This document shows, piece after piece, positions 15,077 to 23,700 of a DNA stretch of 64,000 nt. Numbering within the stretch: the stretch's first letter is position 1; each line of letters opens with the position of its first letter. The stretch comes from Nocardia rosealba. Its GTDB lineage: Bacteria > Actinomycetota > Actinomycetes > Mycobacteriales > Mycobacteriaceae. The notes beneath the pieces were generated by a model, which was given only the letters and a program-made list of their open reading frames with translations, searched no databases and was not told where the DNA came from. Position numbers and translations under genes: made by a program. Where the stretch lies: NCBI RefSeq assembly GCF_020216065.1, contig NZ_JAIWNA010000007.1:186001-250000 (forward strand), written 5' to 3'.

Positions 15077-16452
15077 GCGCCGATCACCCCACCCGCCGGC
15101 AGCGTGGGCGGCAACTGCCCGATGAGTTCGTGCTCGCGATCATGGATGAGGTAATCCGGGGTGGTGTGCTCGTTCTCGTCGTCACGCCCACCGCCCCTTC
15201 CGCCGCCGCCCATCATGCCGGGCATCCCGCTCATACCGCGCGCACCCGCCGCCGACGCCCCCGCACGAGCGCCGGAGTTCTGCGCCCCTGCGGCTCCCGG
15301 TGTTCCCGCGACGGAGCGTCCCGCGGCCGGTACTCCGGAACCACCGGGCACGCCCGAGCCGGGCGATCCAGACCCCGGCGATCCTGAGCCGGGAGACCCG
15401 GCTCCGGGAGACCCGAGTTTGCTGTCGCCGGGTGTGGCCGGTGTCGTCGTCGGCGTCGTAGCGGGCGTTGTGGCCGGTGACTCGGTGCCTGCCGGGCTGG
15501 TCGAGTCGTCGTCGGTGCCGTCGTCCTCTTGATCATCGCCGGGAGTGGTCGACTGTGGGGTCTCGGCGGTTGGATTCTCCGGCGTACCAGCAGGATTCGT
15601 CGACGCGCCGCCACCGTTGTCGGTGTTGTCGCCCCCGCCGTTCGGATCTCCCGCCGGACCGTCACCCGGCACTCCGCCGCCCGGATCCGTGACATTGTTC
15701 CGGGGGAGGGGTAGCACCGGAGTTTGCTGGTCGACGGTGAGCGCACCCGGCTGATAGGTGCCGATCATGAACAGCCGAGCGTCCGCCTCCGCTTCGTTCG
15801 CCCGATGCTGAGCGGCCTTGACCGTACCGTTGCCCGGGATATGGCCGACGAACTCGTCGAAGGCGCTGACCTCTTCCGGTTTCGGGATGGCGATTTTCGC
15901 TTGTCCGAGAAGGCCTTCCATGTAGTCGATACCGTTGGCGACCATCTGGAAGGTGGTCGGCAGCTTGGCAGCCTCGGTGGTGTAACTCTTCACCGCCTCG
16001 ATGGCCGCGGAACCCGAAGCGCCGGACCACTTTTCGGTCAACACCCGTTCGAAGTTGGTGCGGTAGTTGTTGACAGCGGTTTCCGTGCCGGTGGTGAGCC
16101 GACGCCAACCGTCGGCCGTCGCATTGATCTGCCCGGCATCGACCCCGCCCTGACCGTCCTTGCCCTGCAAGGCCTCCCAGATCCGCTGATGCGGCCAGTC
16201 GCTGAACGGCTCGGGATCCTTCACCGCAGCCTCCTGCATGGTGACATCCGCGCACGCACGCAACCGCGCCCACTCGTCGCCGATGATGGTGCGGTCGCCC
16301 TCCCACGCCAGCTTGCCCTGGTCATCGAGAGCGCGCCGTTGATCGTCGGCGTTGTCGGACCGGTCATGGTTGTCGAGCACCTTGAAGATCCCGAGAGTGC
16401 CGACGTGGAAGACACCCATGCCGACCGACTCGAGGGGATCCCAGAACCCCAT
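15073..16452 (-). CDS. PPE-like ESX substrate with Gly/Ser/Pro-rich tail
   Basis: This 459-residue protein has an alpha-helical N-terminal half (about 1-235) with a W-x-G-type turn in EKWSGASGSA, as in PPE/WXG100-like substrates. The C-terminal half is low-complexity, with Asp/Pro/Thr stretches, repeated GSPG units (about 355-385) and an RGMSGMPGMMGGGGRGGG run. It overlaps the small gene upstream by one base (TGATG) and espG downstream by four, so the three are translationally coupled. Function is probably secreted or surface-associated, inferred from context. Confidence 0.75.
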   Translation of the reverse strand: MGFWDPLESVGMGVFHVGTLGIFKVLDNHDRSDNADDQRRALDDQGKLAWEGDRTIIGDEWARLRACADVTMQEAAVKDPEPFSDWPHQRIWEALQGKDGQGGVDAGQINATADGWRRLTTGTETAVNNYRTNFERVLTEKWSGASGSAAIEAVKSYTTEAAKLPTTFQMVANGIDYMEGLLGQAKIAIPKPEEVSAFDEFVGHIPGNGTVKAAQHRANEAEADARLFMIGTYQPGALTVDQQTPVLPLPRNNVTDPGGGVPGDGPAGDPNGGGDNTDNGGGASTNPAGTPENPTAETPQSTTPGDDQEDDGTDDDSTSPAGTESPATTPATTPTTTPATPGDSKLGSPGAGSPGSGSPGSGSPGSGVPGGSGVPAAGRSVAGTPGAAGAQNSGARAGASAAGARGMSGMPGMMGGGGRGGGRDDENEHTTPDYLIHDREHELIGQLPPTLPAGGVIGA

Positions 16453-16844
16453 CAGATCCCCGCTCCCGCATTGCCGATCGCGCCCGCGGACTGCTGATCG
16501 ACAGCCTGCAACTTGCCGATGGCGGCGAGGAAGGTGTCGCGCTGGTCGCGGGCGATGGCGATGTGTTGATCCAGGCGTTTCACGGCGGAGTCGTCGGGGT
16601 CGTGCGAGCCGCCGGCTACAGCTTTGTTCTCGTACTTGCCGCGGATCGCCTCCGCGGAAGGGAGGCTGCCCCAGCCGCTGAGGTGGCTGAGGGTTCCCGC
16701 CTCGAACTTTTGTGCCTCGAGGTCGGAGATGTATTGGCTCACTACGTCAGCGAGCGCTTGGCCGAGATCCTCCTCGAGCTTGAATTCGCCGTTCATGGCT
16801 TGGGTCTTCAGGTTTCGCCAGTGCGTGGCGTGGTCCTGCGACAT
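16452..16844 (-). CDS. Small helical protein, probable PE/ESX partner of the PPE-like protein
   Basis: This 130-residue protein is almost entirely helical, with no signal peptide or membrane segment. It has a LSGWGSLPS turn in the middle that resembles a W-x-G hairpin. GGGGAAGCTG precedes the ATG. Its position directly before the PPE-like gene, with overlapping stop and start, suggests it heterodimerises with that protein for export. I do not recognise a named family. Confidence 0.65.
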   Translation of the reverse strand: MSQDHATHWRNLKTQAMNGEFKLEEDLGQALADVVSQYISDLEAQKFEAGTLSHLSGWGSLPSAEAIRGKYENKAVAGGSHDPDDSAVKRLDQHIAIARDQRDTFLAAIGKLQAVDQQSAGAIGNAGAGI

Positions 16845-16856
16845 CAGCTTCCCCCT

Positions 16857-17405
16857 CTACTTCGGAAGATTCGGTTCGAGCGCCGTGGCGTAGTCGGCTG
16901 CCATGCTGCATGTGTCTCCGACTCGTGGCCCTTCGGTGCTCAACCAACCGACTTTGACCTCGAACATCCCCTGTTCGGCCGCGAACGACACGTAGCAGCT
17001 GTCGGGATCGTCCCGTTCTTGCGAAACGAAACCCGGGCGGCCGTTCACCTCGGTATCTCGCAGGTTGACGAGGCTTGCCTTCTGGCGTCCCTCTGCCAGG
17101 CTGTGGCTGGTAGACAGAACGGCGACCCTGGTCCGACCGACATCCGGGCGCCTGTCGAGCGGCGCCCAACTGCAGACGCGCCATGCCGACACCCCGCTCG
17201 GAGGATCGGTGGTCACGAGCTTGGTCGCTGGATCAAGTCCGACACTGCGCAGCACCTCATCCGACAACGCCCCCCGGCAGGGGTTGAACACCTCGATCGT
17301 GTCCGGATCCCGCACGGTAGTAGTAGGCCCGGCCGACCCCTCAGTGCTCTCCCCACACCCGGCAAGCACCGCCGCCCCGACCGCGCCACACACCACGGCC
17401 CGCAT
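16857..17405 (-). CDS. DUF3558 family lipoprotein
   Basis: About 182 residues from the ATG at 17405; in-frame GTG codons just upstream are possible starts. The signal ends in the lipobox LAGC (about residue 17). The mature part shows the DUF3558 pattern: FNPCRGALSDEVLRSVGLDP, the core CSW in RVCSWAP, and later Cys residues in SCYVSF and DTCSMA that probably form disulfides. DUF3558 lipoproteins are common in Nocardia and mycobacteria and have no known activity. It is first in the operon with the PPE-like and EspG genes, 12 bases from the next gene. Confidence 0.85.
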   Translation of the reverse strand: MRAVVCGAVGAAVLAGCGESTEGSAGPTTTVRDPDTIEVFNPCRGALSDEVLRSVGLDPATKLVTTDPPSGVSAWRVCSWAPLDRRPDVGRTRVAVLSTSHSLAEGRQKASLVNLRDTEVNGRPGFVSQERDDPDSCYVSFAAEQGMFEVKVGWLSTEGPRVGDTCSMAADYATALEPNLPK

Positions 17406-17577
17406 CACCACAACGCTACGCACAGCACTCCTACCTGATCGCCCACGGCAGAATCCCGCCGCTACAAACTTAGACGCACCCCGGCACCAACCGGTTCCCT
17501 CGATCAACCGGCAGCCCCCGCCCTCTATTTGTATTCGGTCCCGGGAAACCCTGACTGAGCCGGGCGAGGTCGAACCC

Positions 17578-19005
17578 TCATCGACCTCCGGGCGGCTGCC
17601 AGGCCGCGAGCAGATCCGCGGGACCGAAGCTGGCAGCGAGGTGGTCTGTGGCGAAACCGGAACGGCTGACAGCGATCAGCGGGATCGCCGCATCCGTCAA
17701 CCGAAACCGGTGGTTCTGCAGGTCAGTGAGGTCATGGACGTCGAAGGGGGAGTTCTCGAGCCATTTGATGGAACCGAGGAACGCCAACTCCTGGGCTACA
17801 GGCTCCCGGTCGGCGCCGACAATATCGATCTCCACGTCGTTGGTCCGGGTCCAGTACCCGCCGATCACGGGGACGGCCGGTAGGCCCTCGGCCGGTAGGA
17901 GCCGGGAGAGCGACTCGCGAATCAGCGGCTCCACCGCGCGCCCACGCCAACTCGACCAGCCGCGGCGAATCCTGTGCAGAGTGAGATCGGCGCGCAGCCG
18001 ATCCAATTCGGGAAGGTAGGGACCGAGGAATGTCAGCCAGAATCGTAGATACGAGTCGGTGATCCGGTAACGGCGGTCCTTCGACGGAGTCAAGCTGACG
18101 GGCAGCTCCGCGGCGACAATTCCTTTGTCCACCAAGAGGCTCAGTGCGCGCGTCAGGCTCGTTGACGCCAGGCCCCCTGCTGCTCGGGCGATATTGGCGA
18201 ACGTGCGTTCCCCGCTACCGATCGCCGAAAGGACCTGGCGTGCCAGTGTGTGCTCAGGAAATTCGGCGGCCAACGACAGTTGCGCCGAGACGACCAACGG
18301 ACTGACCGGGTCGGCCAGCTCGCGCTCCAGGAACTTCCACATGTCTTCGCCTGCCCGCCACCGTGCGCAGATGATGGGCAGACCACCGGTGATCAGGGCG
18401 GCGTCGAACGCAGGGGCGGGCTCTGCCCCGATCATGGTGGCGACATCGGCGGGGTCGAGCGGTCCGAGCCGCATTTCGGAGCCACGCTGGTGAAACGGGC
18501 GGCCATAGGATGTGAGCGCTTGCATCATCGCGAGATCCGAGCCGATCAGGATCAAGAGCACCGGCTTACGGCACAGTTCGCGGTCCCACGCACGCTGCAA
18601 GACACTCTCGAACGCGCCGGCCTCGTCCATCAGGTAGGGCAGTTCGTCGAGAACGACAATGCTCGGTTGGTCATCGGGCAGGATGCCCGCGAGCTGGCGC
18701 AGGCCGGCTGTCCAATTGGCAGGCAACGCCTCGGCGAAGATCTCGGCCTCCGGCAGCGTGGAGCGGACAACCGTGTCGGAGAACTCGGCGAGCGGATCGG
18801 CGCCGAGCCCGATCTCGCTGGTGTAGAACACATTCGGTACACCGCTGCGCTGAGTGAACTCCTCGACCAGAGCGGACTTCCCGATCCGCCGACGGCCACG
18901 CAGGATGAGGCAGCGCCCCGGTTTCGCGGTGCCGATCGAGGCGCGAACCCCGTCCAACGCCTCATCGAGGGTTCGCAACTCACGCCATCGACCGACGAAG
19001 TCCAT
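17578..19005 (-). CDS. AAA-type ATPase with DUF234-like C-terminus
   Basis: This 475-residue protein has a P-loop in GRRRIGKSALVEEF (about residues 36-49) and a Walker B in IVVLDELPYL (about 118). A winged-helix-like region covers about 255-330. The C-terminal domain carries a GGYWTRTNDVEIDIVGAD segment that resembles a restriction-endonuclease-like fold (ExD in EID). This is the layout of archaeal-type ATPase_2/DUF234 proteins found in mobile and defence contexts, with no firm function known. A strong palindrome sits 10 bases upstream of the start, so autoregulation is likely. The neighbours are ESX genes on one side and toxin/immunity genes on the other. Confidence 0.82.
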   Translation of the reverse strand: MDFVGRWRELRTLDEALDGVRASIGTAKPGRCLILRGRRRIGKSALVEEFTQRSGVPNVFYTSEIGLGADPLAEFSDTVVRSTLPEAEIFAEALPANWTAGLRQLAGILPDDQPSIVVLDELPYLMDEAGAFESVLQRAWDRELCRKPVLLILIGSDLAMMQALTSYGRPFHQRGSEMRLGPLDPADVATMIGAEPAPAFDAALITGGLPIICARWRAGEDMWKFLERELADPVSPLVVSAQLSLAAEFPEHTLARQVLSAIGSGERTFANIARAAGGLASTSLTRALSLLVDKGIVAAELPVSLTPSKDRRYRITDSYLRFWLTFLGPYLPELDRLRADLTLHRIRRGWSSWRGRAVEPLIRESLSRLLPAEGLPAVPVIGGYWTRTNDVEIDIVGADREPVAQELAFLGSIKWLENSPFDVHDLTDLQNHRFRLTDAAIPLIAVSRSGFATDHLAASFGPADLLAAWQPPGGR

Positions 19006-19014
19006 AGACCCTCC

Positions 19015-19045
19015 GTATCATTGATGTTAGTAACATTGATGATAC
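19015..19045. promoter_or_regulatory. 31-bp AT-rich palindrome upstream of the ATPase gene
   Basis: Two 15-base arms around the central base 19030 pair at 13 of 15 positions (mismatches at 19022/19038 and 19023/19037). The ends read GTATCAT and ATGATAC. It is markedly AT-rich against its surroundings and lies immediately before the ATPase start codon, so it probably serves as an operator. The 19046-19263 stretch beyond it holds no gene that I can see. Confidence 0.7.
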
Positions 19046-19263
19046 TACTGCCAATGGGTGTCCTCTATGGGCTGGCGACCATAGATCGCCGATGTCGCCG
19101 CAACTCAGGGCGATTCATCCCCGCCTCTCGCTCTCACTGGTCGGTGAACGGCTCTAGGTCTTCGGTCGACAACGGTGTGACCGTTGCCGGGTCAATCCGT
19201 GTGGTCGACAGCAGTTCGTTGATCGCTTCGTCCGGTTCGGGTTCATCGGTCGGAGATTTGTCG

Positions 19264-19512
19264 CTAGGCCTCGGTCACAATGGCGTGTCCGAGGTGTCGT
19301 ACGTATACATATCTGGTCTCGATCCGCATCGGAGGGATGGAGGAAGGGAATTGACGTACTTCTCCTTTTTCGCGTTCCACAACCAACGGGGTTGAACCCT
19401 GATTCTGTGTACGCGGTACGACACGCCAGCCGGAACTGAATTCATTGAGACTGAACTCGTCCGACCCCAGAAAGGCTTGCGCAATTTCTCTGGCCTGCGA
19501 TTCCTCGATCAT
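19264..19512 (-). CDS. Small YrhB/Imm35-like putative immunity protein
   Basis: This 82-residue protein opens with helix QAREIAQAFLGSDEFSL followed by SGWRVVPRTQ and a PSSIPP turn. That is the same helix then GW-strand pattern as the N-terminal part of the three 176-178-residue immunity-like proteins nested upstream. Small proteins of this YrhB/Imm35 type usually neutralise toxins encoded next to them. It is last in the locus, about 150 bases after the HHSSFLAG toxin module of the preceding gene, and may be its antidote. The family call is by eye. Confidence 0.6.
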   Translation of the reverse strand: MIEESQAREIAQAFLGSDEFSLNEFSSGWRVVPRTQNQGSTPLVVEREKGEVRQFPSSIPPMRIETRYVYVRHLGHAIVTEA

Positions 19513-19662
19513 GGAAGTTCGCTTTCTCTCAGGTGGTCTCCGTCGGCATCAATGTGCACCCCTTCCACATTGAACGCATTGAACCAATGTCCGCCGCCGC
19601 GACAGCCAGGTCGGCTAGCGGGGTAACTGCGGTGGGCCCGAAGCTCGCGGTGGGCGCTCAGT

Positions 19663-20757
19663 TCATTCCTCGGCCGAATGGTGCTCGACTACGATCGGTG
19701 TCGTGTCCACACCTTGACGGCGAAGACTGTCCAAGACTTGCCCAGTGTATTTCCGAGTCGGCTGGTAATGAGTGCTGTGGTCACTGATCAGGCGCACTAC
19801 GCCAGCTTTTGCCTCGATCTCGCCCGCACCCCCTACCGGCGCTCCCGCCAGAAAACTGGAATGGTGGAATTTGCCGAGAAGGTGAAAGGGTGCCGAATAC
19901 AGGACGCCATTGCGGTCCATGACGAATATTGCCCGCCCGCCGCCGGGGGTCCATAGCGTTTTCGCAGCCGACGTGTCGAACAAGTCGCCTTTGCTGTCAT
20001 GAAGTAGGCCGTCGTAGCCGAAGAGGCGGAACTCGCGTCGCGCAGTATCGTCGAGGTAGTCCACATGAGTGCCCTCCCATACAGTATTCCCGGGTTCGCT
20101 CTCACCGTGAAATGCTGGGATAATGCTCGTGGTCTCGTATCGCCCAGCGCTTTGCTGGGCTGATTCGGCGGTGAGCACGAAGATTCGTTCCGGTTCGAGC
20201 CGCCCGGAGTCGGTGAGTTCGCGGAGGATATCGGTGGCATCGCGACTCGAGTCGGCGCTGTAGACAACGACATCGGTGCTGTCGTCCCAATATGGAGAGA
20301 ACATGCCGATGACTTCTCCCGAGCGCATTTTCAGCAGCAGAAATGGGCCGTCGTCACTGTCGTGACTGAATCTCCGAGCTAGGCGTGCTGACACTTCGTC
20401 GACGGCCAGGGCGAGCCGGGCGATGGGGCGGGAATTCGCAAATTCGGCCAGATACTCTGCCGGCAGCTTGGTGAAGGCAGGTGTCGGCCAGGGGCGAGTC
20501 GAATCCAGGTGTGCTACCACTCGGCCGATGAAGTCGCGCAGCTGTGGTTCGGTCTGGCGCATCGGAACAAGTGTGGGCAGGGGTTTTCCGTCGTTGATCC
20601 CGCCTGCCAGAGATTCGTACTCCATCTCGGCGGTGAGGTATTCGATGGGTTCGAGCACCAGCGCTTCAGCGATTCTGCTCGCCAGTTCTTCGCTGAGCTC
20701 GGGCTCGAACTGGATCCGATAGAATATTCGCTGGACGATTCCGTCCCAGTAATCCAT
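19663..20757 (-). CDS. Fused immunity-like domain plus HHSSFLAG toxin module
   Basis: This 364-residue protein starts at the ATG preceded by AAAGGA; in-frame GTG/ATG codons at 20775, 20772 and 20763 are alternatives, the first overlapping the giant toxin's stop. Residues 1-200 are a soluble domain (opening MDYWDGIVQRIFYRI) that looks like an immunity protein. Residues about 215-364 repeat the C-terminal module of the giant toxin: VDYLDD, DLFDT, GRAIFVMDRNG, KFHHSSFLAGAPV, AGEIE, HYQP. An antidote followed in frame by a toxin tip suggests a cassette whose internal stop was lost. There is no signal peptide. Confidence 0.75.
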   Translation of the reverse strand: MDYWDGIVQRIFYRIQFEPELSEELASRIAEALVLEPIEYLTAEMEYESLAGGINDGKPLPTLVPMRQTEPQLRDFIGRVVAHLDSTRPWPTPAFTKLPAEYLAEFANSRPIARLALAVDEVSARLARRFSHDSDDGPFLLLKMRSGEVIGMFSPYWDDSTDVVVYSADSSRDATDILRELTDSGRLEPERIFVLTAESAQQSAGRYETTSIIPAFHGESEPGNTVWEGTHVDYLDDTARREFRLFGYDGLLHDSKGDLFDTSAAKTLWTPGGGRAIFVMDRNGVLYSAPFHLLGKFHHSSFLAGAPVGGAGEIEAKAGVVRLISDHSTHYQPTRKYTGQVLDSLRRQGVDTTPIVVEHHSAEE

Positions 20758-20771
20758 CCACATTCCTTTCA

Positions 20772-23700
20772 TCACTGCGATGCCTCGAGCCGTATCTGCG
20801 CTGCAGTGAGCTGAACTCCCAATGCTCGCAGGTGATTGACGGCCTGCAAGGTGTGGCCTCGTTCGGGTCGATAATGACCACTGGAGTCGGTCAGTTGCTG
20901 AACTACTCCGTTGACAACGACGAGTTCGCCTGCCGCCGCGACCGGCGCTCCGGCGAGAAAGCTGGAATGATGGAACTCGCCGGGCGCGTGTTCGAGTGCA
21001 GCATACAGGTTGCCGTGTTCGTCCATCGCGAATATTGCGCGACCGGATCCGCCCCAGACCGAATGCCCAGCTCTGGTATCGAACAGTTCGCCGTTCGAAT
21101 TGTAGATACGTCCACCTCGGATTTCGATGCGAAATGCTTGACGTCTGTTTTCATCCAGGTAGTCCACGTGCGAAGGCGGCGATGTCCAAATGCTGTTTCC
21201 CGGAAGGTGTTCGCCGCGGTATGTGTTCTGCATATCGCGGGTTTCGAACGGAGGTCGCGGTCGGTAAGCCGTCGAACCGAGTTGCTCCTCGATCGACTGC
21301 GATCGGTGATCGTCGTTGTGGTGCTGTGGTGGAGCGGGTGCTGGAACGACCGCTGGCGTGGGCGTCGGATGGGGCTGTTGTACGGGTGCGGCCGGTGTGG
21401 GAGTACGCGGTGGCAGCCCGAGGATCCTGCGCCAGAGCGGTCGTCGGCCGGCCGCCGGTGGTGATTGAGCGGGACTGGCCATACCCCAGGACTGGCCGTC
21501 CGGAATCCATCGCGAAGTCTGATCCGGCCCGTCGCCGGCGGGCCATCGGGGCGCACTACCGCTCGCCGTCGAAGGCGGTGCCTGGCGTGCAGCCGGAATC
21601 GACTCGGGCGCACGGGAATCTGGCGGGGTTGGAGACGGGAACGGGGAGTTCGGCTGGGACACTGTCGCCGAAGCGTGGCCAACGGGCGGGTCGGTGAGCC
21701 ATGGTGGTGTGGGAGGTGCACAAGTTGCTCGATCTATGGCGCTGCTGAGCTGCTGAAGGTCATGCGGCGAAAGCTGCTCGCCCCCGGGTTCGAGGCCCAA
21801 TTGCGCACGCAGGTGAGCCGTGACCTCGCTCATGTCGGCTTCAGGGGCGATCGTGCCGGGCAGGCCTGAATTGTCTACTCGCAGTTCCATATCAGCCGCA
21901 CTGGAGTTCGCCACCGGAACGAGATCGACCATGACCCAGTCGCCGTTCGCGAACCGACTGCCGCCATTGAAATGGAGGTCGACGGCTAGCTGAAGCCGCG
22001 CGTGGAGAGCCGCGAGCACCGCAGGATCGATGCCCCTGGCATCCATGCCGAGGCCGACTCGAAGTACAGAGACGGGGGTGTTGAAAGCGCTGACGTGCCG
22101 AGCCCAGGTGAAACGTCTGCCGCTTTCGACAACTGGCTGTACACCACCATCCGGCTGCCGTGTTCGCAGACTGGCACGCGCCGCACGCGCTCGGTTCGCG
22201 TTCTGAATTTGCTGCGGTGTGGGTGTGGCGGAGGCGACCGTGAATTGTTGGCCCGCTACTCCTCGATCGTCCCCTCCGCGGGCCAGGTTCCCGTGGTACG
22301 GCTCTTCATGGATGCCCACGATGTCACCACTGCTGAGACCCGATCCGTGGGTTGGTGGCGGATCGGGTTCTTGGTGATCTCGACTTCCTGGGTGATCCCC
22401 GGGTCGTCCGGTGCTTCCAGGAATGTCAGGTCGACCCGGTACACGATGGTGTTCGGTTCCTCCGAGATTCGTGTCAGGTGGATTCGGCGCTGTTTCGGAT
22501 ATATCTGATAGCCCTGGGGCGGTAGGCCCGCTTCCGTTGTCTGGTCGAATTCCTCGCCGATCGATGTCATGCCCATGCTCGAGTGCGCCGTGATCACCCC
22601 GGTGTGCTTGTTGATCACGAAACTCCCTCGGCCGAGGGTCGGCATCTGCTGGCGTGAAGTGCTGGCCTGGGCGCTCATCTCGCGGCATACCCAGCCGTGG
22701 TTGCTCTCCAAGATACTGAACGTCTTCTCCGGGCCAAAGACTTGGGCCAGCAACTGTCGGGCCTGTTCCCTGTCCGGCACTGGTTGCGCCATTGTTCGAT
22801 CCTCCATTGTTCGCGTCGATGGGTATGCACCACATCGCCCCGGCATCCTTGAGCAGGGCAGGCGGGGGTACGTCGGACGTTTCGCCTGATTGAGGGTCCC
22901 ACCAGACCGGCCCGGCCGCGCCAGGTGGAAACACGATGACGGTCGCGTGTCCTTCTTCGATGACCGGTGTTCCATCGGGGTTGTACCGTCGGGCGCCGTT
23001 CTGGTCCCGCGCGTGCCAACCCGTGGCGACCAAGGCTGCCGAGCCGGGGCCGAGACTGGCGATGTAGTTGTGCAGCGCCTGGTACTGCGCGACGACCGGC
23101 ATACCCGAAGTACTCGAGTACGAGACCCAATTACGGCCGAGCCATGTTGCGGCGCGCTCGTTGCCGTCTTCCTCACCACTGCGGGAATCCGGTGTTCCGT
23201 CATCGTTCACGTCTGGCCAACGAGGTGCCGAAACACGGGGAAGGCCGAAGAACGAAGACAATGCCGACAGGGAGCAGTCGAGGCAATTGTTTCCCCGCCC
23301 GGGCACTTCCGTGCCTCCGTCATTGATCGCTTGCCCATACGGGTGGGTGCGCGGATCGGCCCCGGTGACGAAGGAATTGCCGTCGCGAAGAAGGTCTTCG
23401 ACCTCGTTCTGGTACGCCGAGTCTTCGATGTCATCGAGATGGTTGTGATCGACGACCCGGGAATCCGCCGGGTCGGAGAAGGGCGTCGGTGTGTTGGCGC
23501 GTGCGATGTCGTTGCTGATTTCTCGGAGGTCATCGGGGCTCAACATTGTTCCGGGTGGACTGGGGAACAGTCCGATGTGCTCGCGGAGGATGTTGGCCTG
23601 GCGATTCGGGTGCTGGGCCGAGTCCAACTCGAGGTCTGCGTCTTGCGGATCGGTGGTGAACTCCAGGTCGACGAGCAGTAGATCTCCACTCAATAGTCGG

